A DNA stretch of 64,000 nucleotides from an uncultured Phocaeicola sp. (GCA_944320855.1 CALUJF010000013.1:1-64000), one strand, 5' to 3'. Shown: positions 53,583 to 62,478, numbered from the stretch's first letter. The notes: generated by a model not told the origin, from the sequence alone. Numbers and translations: made by a program.

Positions 53583-54458
53583 ATGAAGTTTAGATATATA
53601 TTCTTATTATTGATACTTTTATTAAGTAACCGTTTTGATATAGAAGCCAAAACGGTTTCTGACAAAATAAAACCACGCTGGCTAACTTCTTCGCTGCCGG
53701 AAAATATCTCTCCTTCATACATTTTTATCAGTGCATCTGGTAGTGGTGCCTCACTTGAAGAAGCCAGACAACGTACATTAGTCAATCTGACTACAAAGTT
53801 GGAACATGAAAGAGGGATCAAAATAAGCAGTTCTGTAAAAGTTAATAGCGAAGCACAACGTATCAACGGGAAAAGGACCCAAAACACTGTACAAACATTC
53901 CAAATGGAATGTACAGAAGATGACAAAAACATTACTTTAACAACCCGTGCAATAGATGAATATTGGGAAAAATCAGACTACGGAAATTTCATCTGTTATA
54001 TTCTTTATACAGTATCAGATACAAACTACACAGGAGGAAGCTATGATGACGATATAAAATTAACTTCATCATATGGAGCCAAAGGATTTTTTATGTCATT
54101 AATACCAGGTGTAGGTCAGTTATATAAAGGCAGTAAAATAAAAGGTGCATGTATAATGGGGGGTGAGGTTCTTCTGATAGGTGGAGTTATTGCTACAGAG
54201 AACTTAAGAAGTTCATATATAAAGAAAATGAAAGAACAGCCTAAGTATCTTAAAGAATATAATACAAAAGCTGACAACTTTGAGAATGTAAGAAACATTT
54301 GTATAGGAGCTGCAGCAGCATTGTATGTATATAACCTTATTGACGCAATAGTTGCACCTGGAGCCAAAAGAGTTATAGTAAAAAAGAATAGATATCCTGT
54401 CATCCAACCTGTAGCAAGCAATGATTTCAGCGGTGTTTCATTATCATGGAGATTTTAA
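53583..54458 (+). CDS. LPP20-like domain protein with C-terminal membrane segment
   Basis: A 291-residue exported protein (signal peptide ending near EAK). Residues about 45-155 resemble LPP20 (ISASGSGASLEEARQRTLVNLTTKL). The C-terminal part has a SLIPGVGQLYKGSKIKG motif followed by hydrophobic segments (CIMGGEVLLIGGVIA, IGAAAALYVYNLIDAIVAPG) as in DUF5683-type membrane proteins. It starts 7 bp after the first gene. The combination suggests an envelope protein anchored in the inner membrane with a periplasmic domain. Confidence 0.7.
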   Translation: MKFRYIFLLLILLLSNRFDIEAKTVSDKIKPRWLTSSLPENISPSYIFISASGSGASLEEARQRTLVNLTTKLEHERGIKISSSVKVNSEAQRINGKRTQNTVQTFQMECTEDDKNITLTTRAIDEYWEKSDYGNFICYILYTVSDTNYTGGSYDDDIKLTSSYGAKGFFMSLIPGVGQLYKGSKIKGACIMGGEVLLIGGVIATENLRSSYIKKMKEQPKYLKEYNTKADNFENVRNICIGAAAALYVYNLIDAIVAPGAKRVIVKKNRYPVIQPVASNDFSGVSLSWRF

Positions 54459-54476
54459 TCTTTAAATATCAAATCT

Positions 54477-55757
54477 ATGGCAACAATCAAAGTTATAAAA
54501 AAATGCCTTAACAGACTATATGCTGTTATTGCTTTTGTCTCACTATTCATATGTAATATTTCTGCACAGACAGACGACGTATGGAATGGAGAATGGGTAG
54601 GTAAGAATCAACAAGGAGATATGATTATAGACCTGAAATTAAACACAGAAAAGTCTAACATTGTAAATCCATATGATTACCACCGTGTAAACACCGGGTT
54701 CATGACAATATCAGCCATAGAACCCAGTGGAAATAAAACCGTATTACAGACATATGAATTGATACTGGAAAGCAAAGAAGGAAATACCGCTGTCTTCAAA
54801 TATCAAGGTGGAAGGGAAAATGTCGACAACAGCACCGGTAGATGTAAAGCTGTATTAAACAACGGACAATTCTCTTTCAGCGTAATAAACAATGAGGGAG
54901 ACGAACCTTTATTTGCTTCCATAAATATCATCAAGGATAATACGTCTGTAACCAAACAGAAAACAAAAAATATCATAAATGATATCCTTTCCGGATTGGT
55001 ACTCGTTGCATATATAGCAATGATTATACACATGATATACATAAAGTTCAAAGGTATTAGATATAAGAAACCTCTTACAGTAGAGGATATGAAGGCTGAA
55101 AGAATTGCACAAAACAAGCCTGAAGATATGTCTCCGGAAGAATTCAATCAGGCTCTTACGCTTCTTGCGGGGGTATTCGATACATGGACTGTGGTAGGTC
55201 AGAATGATGAAGGTGAGGAGTTGCGTAAACCTACAAAAATGAAGCAGGTAAAAGCCTCATCTATGCTGCTCGATCAAGCTATAGCATTGCAACCTACAGA
55301 TGCAGACATGATTGAAAATATAAACGAATTTGCAGATGTCATAAACTCTAATGAAGAAAGATTTTTTGACGGCTCAAAACCTCTTGCATGGTTGGGAGGA
55401 ATAGTAGGAGCTATATTCTGCTTTATTGTTCCTCAACTTGGAATAATAACACTTATTTCTACAGGAGCATATATATTGTCAAGCCTTACTCCGGTATTCC
55501 TTATTGAAAAACGCGAAAAGCGTGGAGGTGGAAATATTCATAACGGAATCATTGCAGGTGTATTCGGAATGATAGCCGGTGCACAGACGGTACGCACAGT
55601 ATATAAATACAGCGACGGACATAAAGAATACGAAGATGACAATTCACAACATTGGTTTGCATGGTTTTTTGGTATTGCCATTCTCGTATGTATCGCAGCA
55701 ACAATGGCTTTATGGGCCATGCTCAATTATCTGAGAAACTATGTATTGTATTTCTAA
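54477..55757 (+). CDS. Hypothetical membrane protein of envelope operon
   Basis: A 426-residue protein with a signal peptide (ending in ISAQ), a ~130-residue extracytoplasmic beta-rich domain (DDVWNGEWVGKNQQGDMIIDLKL), a transmembrane helix (about 166-188, ILSGLVLVAYIAMIIHMIYI), a ~110-residue cytoplasmic helical part, and three or four more membrane helices at the end. No known family is recognised. It sits 18 bp after the LPP20/DUF5683-like gene. Confidence 0.7.
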   Translation: MATIKVIKKCLNRLYAVIAFVSLFICNISAQTDDVWNGEWVGKNQQGDMIIDLKLNTEKSNIVNPYDYHRVNTGFMTISAIEPSGNKTVLQTYELILESKEGNTAVFKYQGGRENVDNSTGRCKAVLNNGQFSFSVINNEGDEPLFASINIIKDNTSVTKQKTKNIINDILSGLVLVAYIAMIIHMIYIKFKGIRYKKPLTVEDMKAERIAQNKPEDMSPEEFNQALTLLAGVFDTWTVVGQNDEGEELRKPTKMKQVKASSMLLDQAIALQPTDADMIENINEFADVINSNEERFFDGSKPLAWLGGIVGAIFCFIVPQLGIITLISTGAYILSSLTPVFLIEKREKRGGGNIHNGIIAGVFGMIAGAQTVRTVYKYSDGHKEYEDDNSQHWFAWFFGIAILVCIAATMALWAMLNYLRNYVLYF

Positions 55758-55784
55758 TAAATAAACTTTAAAAATAAAACAAAG

Positions 55785-56867
55785 ATGAGAAAATTGTATT
55801 CACTTATAGTATTGTTTACTATAGTATTATTAAGTTCGTGTGCCAAGGATGAAGTAAATCCATTCGGCAATATTTATGGAGTAGTTGTTAACAGTAATAC
55901 TTCTGAACCTATACAAGGTGCAAGAGTAACACTTACTCCTACAGGAAAATCAACAGTAACAGGTAATGACGGATCATACGAATTTGTTGACCTTGAAGCA
56001 GGTTCATATAAAGTTACTGTACAAGCTGACGGATATTCTTCTACAGTAAAGAATGTAACTGTTGTTGCCGGTGAAAGAGCCATTGGTGACGTCTCACTAT
56101 CAGCTAAACCACAGAATACAAAATTAGGTATAGACAAGGACATTGTTTTATTTACCAAATCAATAAAGACTGCAACAATTAATATAAAGAATTTAGGAAA
56201 TTCTGGAAATATAGATTGGACTATTACAAATGTTCCATCATGGCTCACTGTATCTCCACAACAAGGAAGTACCGGTGTAGGAAAGGAAACGGCTGTGGCA
56301 CTTAGTCTGAACAGTTCTTTTACCGGACAAGGAAATTGCATACTAATAATAAATGCAGCTGGAGAATCTGTTTCAGTAACAATATCTGCAGATACAACTT
56401 CTGACGAAGGAACTGGTGGAAACGGTGATGGCGGTGATGGAGAAACCAGTGATGATTATTCAAGTGCTGAAATTGAAAGTTGCGACCCTGAAATTGAAGT
56501 TGGAATAACAAGCTGTAAACGTTCTGGAAGTACTGTTATATTTAAATTTTATGTAATAAATAAAAAGGAATCAGATGTTAGTAAGATAGAACTTGAATCG
56601 TTATACAGTGGTTCACAAATCGTAGATGATGAGACATACTATGATAACACAAATACTACAATTAAATTTGCAAACAAAACAACAACATCAGGATATATTA
56701 GTACACCATTAGTAAAGAATACAAAGACAAATGGTGAAGTTGTAGTTCAGGGTGTTTCAAATAATATAAACAAATTCAATCTAATAAAATTAAAATTTAA
56801 ATCATACGATAATAACAATCCATTTATCAAAGACTATATCGAATTCCGCAACGTTCCAATCTATTAA
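55785..56867 (+). CDS. Lipoprotein with CarboxypepD_reg-like and BACON-like domains
   Basis: A 360-residue lipoprotein (LSSC, Cys19). A carboxypeptidase regulatory-like domain (YGVVVNSNTSEPIQGARVTL ... GSYKVTVQADGYSS, about 28-105) is followed by a BACON-like beta-sandwich (WTITNVPSWLTVSPQQGSTG, about 115-205), a Gly/Asp linker (GTGGNGDGGDGETSDD) and a C-terminal domain without a known match. It could bind peptide or glycan at the outer membrane for the operon's system. Confidence 0.7.
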   Translation: MRKLYSLIVLFTIVLLSSCAKDEVNPFGNIYGVVVNSNTSEPIQGARVTLTPTGKSTVTGNDGSYEFVDLEAGSYKVTVQADGYSSTVKNVTVVAGERAIGDVSLSAKPQNTKLGIDKDIVLFTKSIKTATINIKNLGNSGNIDWTITNVPSWLTVSPQQGSTGVGKETAVALSLNSSFTGQGNCILIINAAGESVSVTISADTTSDEGTGGNGDGGDGETSDDYSSAEIESCDPEIEVGITSCKRSGSTVIFKFYVINKKESDVSKIELESLYSGSQIVDDETYYDNTNTTIKFANKTTTSGYISTPLVKNTKTNGEVVVQGVSNNINKFNLIKLKFKSYDNNNPFIKDYIEFRNVPIY

Positions 56868-56949
56868 CAAATAGTCAATAATATCCCAGCATAATCCTAT
56901 ACCACAATATCGGATTATGCTGTTTTCGCTTTTATTAAACCCTACAACT

Positions 56950-58440
56950 ATGAGAATACAATCCTTTATCATCATAATTTCTGCATTCTTCACTCTAAAC
57001 CTTAGCGCACAAATCTCTATGGAGGAGTATAAGAAAAAAAGAAAAGCAGAACTGGAGCAATACAAAAAAAGGGTAAAAACAGAGTTCGAAGAATATCGTG
57101 AGAAACGAAACAGTGAATTTGCAAAACTTATCTCCCAGCGATGGAACGCAATACGACACTACAAAGGACTGGAACCACCGGTAAAACCTGAACCGGTAAG
57201 ACCTATCATCAAAGACAGGAACGAGCCGAAAATTCCACCGGTAAAGATTCCTATTGACAAAATATCAAAGATTCCTAAACCGGAAAAAAGAGTACCATTA
57301 AACATACCGGGTACAATTCCATACGATGAATGCAAAAACGTGTTCTCTTCAACTTTTTATGGGGCACAAGTAACAATATACAGCGATAGGGAGGACATAA
57401 GTATCAAGCTGAGAAGCATCGACGAACAGGAGATAGGAAGGGCATGGAATGAACTGTCTGACGGAAGAATGGAAGAGGTTGTCAACAATTTCCTGATACA
57501 CAGGGAGAGAATGAGGCTGAACGACTATACTTTCGCAATAATGGTAGGAAAACTTTGTTACGGCTATTACTCTCTGAACAAAGAAGGTGAAGGCGGACGA
57601 AACGAAGCCGTTCTGATGCATGCATACGTTCTGGCACAATGCGGATACGACGTAAAAATAGCAAGAAAGAACTCCGACCTATTTCTGCTGCTTGCCATAA
57701 AGGAAACCGTATATAAGAAAAACTATCTGACAATAGGAAACAAAAGATACTACATAATAGAAGAATATGGAGGAAAAGGTTCATACTACACATTCACTCA
57801 CGACTTCTCGCCTATGTCACAAAGCTGCTCAATGCAGATATCAGAAAGAATACAGTTAAATGATTTCGCCAAAGAGTCAAAAGAAAAAATATTCGCTTCG
57901 AAAAAATATCCGGATTTGGCTATAAAGGCAAGTGTAGACATCAATCTGATGAAACTATATAATGACTACCCTATGATGGATTGGCAACTCTACGCCAAAA
58001 CACCGATGAGCACATCATTGGAAAACAAACTGCTGCCAACATTGCGACAGATGGCAGACGGAAAGTCAAAAGAAGAAGCAACAGGTATAATCCTAAATTT
58101 CGTACAAACAGCGTTCGAATACAAAACCGATGAAGAGCAGTTCGGATACGAACGTCCGCTATTCGTCGATGAGCTGTTCTATTATAACTATTCGGATTGC
58201 GAAGACAGGGCCATACTGTTTTCATATCTTGTCAGAAAAGTATTGAACCTTGATGTAGTCCTGTTGTATTACCCTAACCACCTTGCAACAGCCGTAAAAC
58301 TACCGTCATACAATAAAGGTGATTATGTAAGCCTCAACGGACAGATCTATACTGTGTGCGACCCGACATATATAAATGCCGGAATAGGAGAAGCTATGCC
58401 ACAGTTCAAGAACGTGAAAGCAAGAGTTATTGAATTATAA
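56950..58440 (+). CDS. Periplasmic transglutaminase-like protein with hendecad coiled coil
   Basis: About 496 residues from ATG 56950, which yields a signal peptide ending in LSAQ; an upstream in-frame ATG (56917) would place 11 extra residues before it. Three exact 11-residue units, EEYKKKRKAEL, EQYKKRVKTEF, EEYREKRNSEF, form a hendecad coiled coil, then comes a Pro-rich linker. The C-terminal domain has a Cys-His-Asp arrangement of transglutaminase-like enzymes: Cys417 in YNYSDCEDRAILF, His444 in YYPNHLATA and Asp471 in VCDPTYI. It could be a protease, peptide ligase or crosslinking enzyme; the substrate is unknown. Confidence 0.78.
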   Translation: MRIQSFIIIISAFFTLNLSAQISMEEYKKKRKAELEQYKKRVKTEFEEYREKRNSEFAKLISQRWNAIRHYKGLEPPVKPEPVRPIIKDRNEPKIPPVKIPIDKISKIPKPEKRVPLNIPGTIPYDECKNVFSSTFYGAQVTIYSDREDISIKLRSIDEQEIGRAWNELSDGRMEEVVNNFLIHRERMRLNDYTFAIMVGKLCYGYYSLNKEGEGGRNEAVLMHAYVLAQCGYDVKIARKNSDLFLLLAIKETVYKKNYLTIGNKRYYIIEEYGGKGSYYTFTHDFSPMSQSCSMQISERIQLNDFAKESKEKIFASKKYPDLAIKASVDINLMKLYNDYPMMDWQLYAKTPMSTSLENKLLPTLRQMADGKSKEEATGIILNFVQTAFEYKTDEEQFGYERPLFVDELFYYNYSDCEDRAILFSYLVRKVLNLDVVLLYYPNHLATAVKLPSYNKGDYVSLNGQIYTVCDPTYINAGIGEAMPQFKNVKARVIEL

Positions 58441-58456
58441 TCAAATACTTACACTT

Positions 58457-60025
58457 ATGGAAAAATATCTGGAAACAAGGAATTATATACGCACACAGAG
58501 TGCAGAGCTTAATCTGATTTTCAGTATAGCAAGCTGGTTACTCATACTTTTCTATGTCTTTTATCAGCCGGACCTGACATTCGAGAAAGACAGAAGCTAT
58601 ATACAGCTGAAGGGTGACACTATACGCAGCTATATGATTTTTGATAAAGGAGAAGGATATAAGCTGTATGAGAACAATGTATTCTATTCCCCTGATGCAA
58701 AACTAAAACCTGTAGCAGGGTATCTGTTCGACAAAAACAAGATTATAGTGGATGACGAAAAAGGAAACCGTTTTGCAATTCTTGTCAGAAACGTAAGTTC
58801 CTATCCAGAGGAATTGAGAATCCTGAACCATCAGTTCCGGTATGTGTACAACAGGAAAGACCTGAACGGTGAACTTCTGAAAGATATTATTGCCGAAGCC
58901 GGCGATTATTCTTTTCTTGACAAGGAAAAACGCATAATGGTATTTCCGCAGATTGTATTGTTCAATGGTGCAGAGCGTACCAAAGGGGTAGCCTTGGTTT
59001 ATGACAAGAATGAAAGAGTTATACAGACAGGAATCTGGGACTCTCCATATACAAATCTTTATACACACATCCCTTATTATGACAAGATTGCATCGTTAAA
59101 TCTGTTTATTAAGTTCCAGCGTTTTACACAGGAGAACGATTATGAGCCTGAGTTTTTTGGAGAAATAATGTCGTCAATATTATGGTTTATCTTTGACTGT
59201 TTTGCGTGTCCTTTTGTGGTTGTTATAATTTTGGGAGGAATATTCTATTCATTATATCCTATATTGTATAAGTTATGCAAAATTCCCCAAATACCTAACT
59301 ATCTGATATATATTTTGGCATATTCGTTAATGCCAATCATGATATTGTTCGCCATTGCCCTGCTGTACTACTATAATAATATATGGGTATGGGCTGCTCT
59401 TTCTGTAATTTCTTACCTTGTATATACATCTGTATTTATCGGCATGCTTGCACCAGCCTCCGTAAGATGCAGTAAATGTCGCAGAATGAACTGTATAGAT
59501 GTGACAGAAACAGACTATCAGTATAAGAAAGATGTAATATCAGATGTGGGTTCAACTTGGAAAGAAGGCATGTATGAGCCACAGGAAAAGGCACAGGAGA
59601 AATTGTACATACGCACCCATTATTATGAAAAATGTACATGCTGCGGAAATGTAAATGAATATGACACCAAATCCACCAGACTGGAGGAAATGAGAAGTGT
59701 CAGTGAAATAGACTGTCCGGTATGTGGCAAATATACTTTGGAAGCCGGTTCACTGCTTGTAAAGAATGATGTTAATACATACAGATGGTCATCTACCAAA
59801 AAGGGAGAGCTAAGAGAAACCGGAAACTTCTTCGGAGGACCGGATTTCAAAAGGAAAGATGTGACTACACATTACAGCGAAACATTAGGAACGCTAACCT
59901 ATAAACGAATCTGCAAATGCAGGAATTGTGGCTACGAGTACTCCGAAATGTATGAGAAAAACGTTGGTAGCGGCAAGAATGTAGAAGCCACAGAAACAAG
60001 AACCAGATTATATAAAAGAGTATGA
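58457..60025 (+). CDS. Membrane protein with C-terminal zinc-ribbon cluster
   Basis: About 522 residues from ATG 58457, 16 bp after the transglutaminase-like gene. One N-terminal transmembrane helix (about 19-38), a ~180-residue soluble domain, three or four membrane helices (about 235-340), then a ~180-residue cytoplasmic tail with four CxxC pairs (CSKC, CTCC, CPVC, CKCRNC), which form one or two zinc ribbons. No family is recognised. It ends the six-gene operon and is followed by a hairpin. Confidence 0.72.
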   Translation: MEKYLETRNYIRTQSAELNLIFSIASWLLILFYVFYQPDLTFEKDRSYIQLKGDTIRSYMIFDKGEGYKLYENNVFYSPDAKLKPVAGYLFDKNKIIVDDEKGNRFAILVRNVSSYPEELRILNHQFRYVYNRKDLNGELLKDIIAEAGDYSFLDKEKRIMVFPQIVLFNGAERTKGVALVYDKNERVIQTGIWDSPYTNLYTHIPYYDKIASLNLFIKFQRFTQENDYEPEFFGEIMSSILWFIFDCFACPFVVVIILGGIFYSLYPILYKLCKIPQIPNYLIYILAYSLMPIMILFAIALLYYYNNIWVWAALSVISYLVYTSVFIGMLAPASVRCSKCRRMNCIDVTETDYQYKKDVISDVGSTWKEGMYEPQEKAQEKLYIRTHYYEKCTCCGNVNEYDTKSTRLEEMRSVSEIDCPVCGKYTLEAGSLLVKNDVNTYRWSSTKKGELRETGNFFGGPDFKRKDVTTHYSETLGTLTYKRICKCRNCGYEYSEMYEKNVGSGKNVEATETRTRLYKRV

Positions 60026-60083
60026 TTTATTAAGCATTTTATAACTTTAAAAGGCTTTACTCAGAACACTTCGTCATTTTAGT

Positions 60084-60131
60084 TTAAACGCTTTGTCGTT
60101 TTACATCAAATGACGAAGCGTTTAATTTTAT
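60084..60131 (+). terminator. Terminator of envelope operon with a competing hairpin
   Basis: TTAAACGCTTTGTC (60084-60097) pairs at 13 of 14 positions with GACGAAGCGTTTAA (60112-60125), followed by TTTTA. An alternative perfect 11-bp stem, CTTCGTCATTT (60069-60079) with AAATGACGAAG (60108-60118), uses the same right arm, so only one can form. Confidence 0.65.
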
Positions 60132-60246
60132 GAGTTTTCCGGCCATAAATATGGCTCTATGGAAAGAAAAAACTCATATAAAATTTGGAAGATAACGTAA
60201 AAAGATAGTATCTTTGCCACGCATTTCGGAAGAAAGCAATAAAGTT

Positions 60247-60317
60247 TGGACTATGGTGTAATGGTAGCACAACAGGTTTTGGTTCTGTTTGTCCAGGTTC
60301 GAATCCTGGTAGTCCAA
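60247..60317 (+). tRNA. tRNA-Gln (anticodon TTG)
   Basis: The 71-nt sequence folds as a tRNA: acceptor TGGACTA/TAGTCCA, D arm GTGT...GCAC, anticodon stem ACAGG/TCTGT with loop TTTTGGT (anticodon TTG, reading CAA), T arm CCAGG-TTCGAAT-CCTGG. The 3' CCA is not encoded (AACA follows the acceptor). Confidence 0.96.
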
Positions 60318-60363
60318 CACAAAAAAGCCTCAGGAAATATAGTTCTTGAGGCTTTTTTGTGTT
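60316..60363. terminator. Bidirectional hairpin terminator after tRNA-Gln
   Basis: AACACAAAAAAGCCTCA (60316-60332) pairs exactly with TGAGGCTTTTTTGTGTT (60347-60363), 17 bp. The T-run in the right arm fits a rho-independent terminator for the tRNA. Confidence 0.88.
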
Positions 60364-60413
60364 ATAACCTTATTAGAACTATATTGTTATTTCAGTACGA
60401 AACGTATGGACAT

Positions 60414-60477
60414 AAAAAAAGGAGTACCGCTGTACTCCAACCTTTGTTAACCTTAAAATCTAATACTATGAAAAACA
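60414..60477 (-). ncRNA. Candidate ~64-nt small RNA on the minus strand
   Basis: On the minus strand, TTG (60512-60510) and TACCTTTG (60490-60483) are spaced by 19 bp, a full Bacteroidales promoter, placing the start near 60477. Transcription would then pass CCTTTGT-type sequence and end in a perfect hairpin GGAGTAC-AGCG-GTACTCC (60438-60421) followed by seven U residues (60420-60414). No start codon with a sensible frame is present. On the plus strand the same region could encode an 18-residue peptide (from ATG 60468), which I consider less likely. Function unknown. Confidence 0.65.
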
Positions 60478-60482
60478 CAGTA

Positions 60483-60512
60483 CAAAGGTACGGACTTTTC
60501 GGTAATCTGCAA
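60483..60512 (-). promoter_or_regulatory. Promoter of the candidate small RNA
   Basis: Minus-strand TTG-N19-TACCTTTG. It is one of the best promoter matches in the window although no CDS lies downstream within range on this strand. Confidence 0.68.
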
Positions 60513-60562
60513 GTATTTCAGTGAAAAAACCGTGTTTTATAACATAGTTTAATAAATAAAGA

Positions 60563-60597
60563 AAATGCTCCATGTTTGTTAACAACACGGAGCATTT
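60563..60597 (-). terminator. Terminator of SulP gene
   Basis: AAATGCTCC (60563-60571) and GGAGCATTT (60589-60597) form a stem with further pairing inside. On the minus strand it begins 20 bp after the SulP stop and is followed by TTCTTT. Confidence 0.8.
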
Positions 60598-60616
60598 ATG
60601 TTAATTGTTAAAAGCA

Positions 60617-62311
60617 TTATTTTCTATTGAATTCTTCCATCTCTTTTGTGGCTACCGCAAGAGCTTCATTGATATTGCTACAAATGTTCTCTTTGCCAAG
60701 AAGTTCATAGAATCCTGATTTCTCAAGTGTCTTATGCACATTGTCATTTACACCGGACAGAATGATATGTATATTCTCCTTCTGCGACATATGGCAAAGT
60801 GTAGTAAGGTTGTGAATACCTGTAGAATCGATGAAAGGTACCTTACGCATACGGATGATACGAATCTTCGGTCTGTCACCCAACTGTGCCATCATATCCT
60901 CAAATTTGGTAGCTATACCGAAGAAATAAGGGCCGTTAATCTCGTACACCTCTACTCCTTCAGGGATGATAAGATGCTCTTCGTGTACCTCCATATCAGA
61001 TTCGTTGTTTGGGTCAAGTTCATTCTTGATAACAGAAATCTGAGTTGTTTCCATCACACGTTTCATAAACAGTACGCAGGCTATAACCAATCCCACTTCG
61101 ATGGCAACTGTCAAATCGAATATCACTGTAAGGAAGAATGTAATGAGCAGGACTGTCACGTCTGATTTAGGGTTCTTAAGCAATCCCATAAACACTCTCC
61201 ATCCACTCATATTATATGATACTATCACCAATACTCCGGCAAGACATGCCATAGGAATATACTGTGCAAGCGGCATAAGGAACAGAAGTATCAGCAGAAG
61301 AACTACCGCATGTACAATACCAGATACCGGAGATTTTCCTCCGTTATTGATATTGGTCATCGTACGAGCTATGGCACCTGTTGCAGGAATACCGCCGAAA
61401 ATAGGAGATACCACATTGGCAACACCCTGGGCTATAAGCTCAGTGTTGGAATCGTGTCTGTCGCCAATCACACCATCGGCCACAGCTGCCGAAAGAAGTG
61501 ACTCTATGGCTCCAAGTACTGCAATGGTTATAGCTACAGGGAAAAGACTCTGAATAGCCTCCCAGTTTATAGACGGAACTGCAGCCGAAGGAAGCTCGGC
61601 CTTGATGCTGAAACTGTCGCCTATAGTATCTATACAGGTAATTCCGGCATATTGTTTCAGGAAATATACACCCACTGTCACTAAAATGATAGCTACAAGG
61701 GAACCCGGAACCTTCTTCGAGAACTTAGGAGTTATGGCAATGATAAATACACTGACTACACTCACTAAGGCATTCCACCAGTTCACAGTATCGAAATGTT
61801 TGAAATAAAGCATCCATTTTCCGATGAAATCGCCCGGAATTTTCTCACCCCTGAAATCGAGACCGAAGATATCGGCTATCTGCGTAGTAAAGATTGTCAC
61901 GGCAATACCGCTCGTAAAACCTATAATAATAGGATAGGGGATAAACTTTATCACAGTACCCAACTTGAATACACCTAATAATATAAGCAAGACTCCGGCC
62001 ATCATGGTGGCAACCATAAGTCCACTCAATCCGTATTGCTGGATGATTCCATAGATGATAACAATAAATGCGCCCGTAGGACCGCCAATCTGCACCTTGC
62101 TGCCACCAAGGAACGAAATAATAAATCCGGAAACAATAGCCGTAATAATACCCTTCTCTGGTGTAACACCGGAAGCAATACCAAACGCAATAGCCAACGG
62201 CAAGGCTACAATACCTACGATTATACCCGCCATCAAATCAGTCATAAAGTCTGACTTACTGTAATTCTTTAATGTAGAAAACAGTTTAGGATGAAATTCA
62301 ATCCCTTTCAT
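60617..62311 (-). CDS. SulP-family inorganic anion transporter with STAS domain
   Basis: A 564-residue membrane protein of the SLC26/SulP family. The N-terminal membrane domain contains the family signature (MAGIIVGIVALPLAIAFGIASG), IQIGGPTGAF-type and GGIPATGAIARTMTNINNG segments. A C-terminal STAS domain (about 440-550: EVYEINGPYFFGIATKFED, VPFIDSTGIHNL) follows. It could take up sulfate, bicarbonate or other anions by symport. A minus-strand TAATTTTG box at 62348-62355 lies 37 bp upstream of its start. Confidence 0.93.
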   Translation of the reverse strand: MKGIEFHPKLFSTLKNYSKSDFMTDLMAGIIVGIVALPLAIAFGIASGVTPEKGIITAIVSGFIISFLGGSKVQIGGPTGAFIVIIYGIIQQYGLSGLMVATMMAGVLLILLGVFKLGTVIKFIPYPIIIGFTSGIAVTIFTTQIADIFGLDFRGEKIPGDFIGKWMLYFKHFDTVNWWNALVSVVSVFIIAITPKFSKKVPGSLVAIILVTVGVYFLKQYAGITCIDTIGDSFSIKAELPSAAVPSINWEAIQSLFPVAITIAVLGAIESLLSAAVADGVIGDRHDSNTELIAQGVANVVSPIFGGIPATGAIARTMTNINNGGKSPVSGIVHAVVLLLILLFLMPLAQYIPMACLAGVLVIVSYNMSGWRVFMGLLKNPKSDVTVLLITFFLTVIFDLTVAIEVGLVIACVLFMKRVMETTQISVIKNELDPNNESDMEVHEEHLIIPEGVEVYEINGPYFFGIATKFEDMMAQLGDRPKIRIIRMRKVPFIDSTGIHNLTTLCHMSQKENIHIILSGVNDNVHKTLEKSGFYELLGKENICSNINEALAVATKEMEEFNRK

Positions 62312-62347
62312 AAATCAATATTGTTTCTATTTATAAATATTTTTTTG

Positions 62348-62355
62348 CAAAATTA
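62348..62355 (-). promoter_or_regulatory. Candidate -7 box for SulP gene
   Basis: Minus-strand TAATTTTG matches TAnnTTTG; no -33 TTG at correct spacing was found. It is in the divergent region shared with rubrerythrin. Confidence 0.45.
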
Positions 62356-62439
62356 CGTCTTTTCTGTCATATAACATACTTTTACAGCTATATAAATTAT
62401 GATTTAGCAGTAAAAACTTAAAAGATTATAAATTAAAAA

Positions 62440-62454
62440 TTGTAATGATTACAA
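62440..62454. promoter_or_regulatory. PerR-box-like palindrome upstream of rubrerythrin
   Basis: TTGTAATGATTACAA is a perfect 7-1-7 dyad. It differs from the PerR consensus TTATAATNATTATAA by one symmetric pair of changes. It covers the -33 region of the TACATTTG box at 62471, where a bound repressor would block transcription. Rubrerythrin belongs to known PerR regulons in several bacteria. Confidence 0.65.
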
Positions 62455-62470
62455 ATTTGAATAAATATAT

Positions 62471-62478
62471 TACATTTG
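62471..62478 (+). promoter_or_regulatory. Candidate -7 box for rubrerythrin gene
   Basis: TACATTTG matches TAnnTTTG, 50 bp before ATG 62528. The PerR-like box lies at the expected -33 position. Confidence 0.5.

Noticed and set aside
60468..60524. Plus-strand 18-residue peptide beginning MKNTVQRYG
   Set aside because: No plus-strand promoter is visible and the region is better explained by the minus-strand promoter-hairpin-U7 unit.
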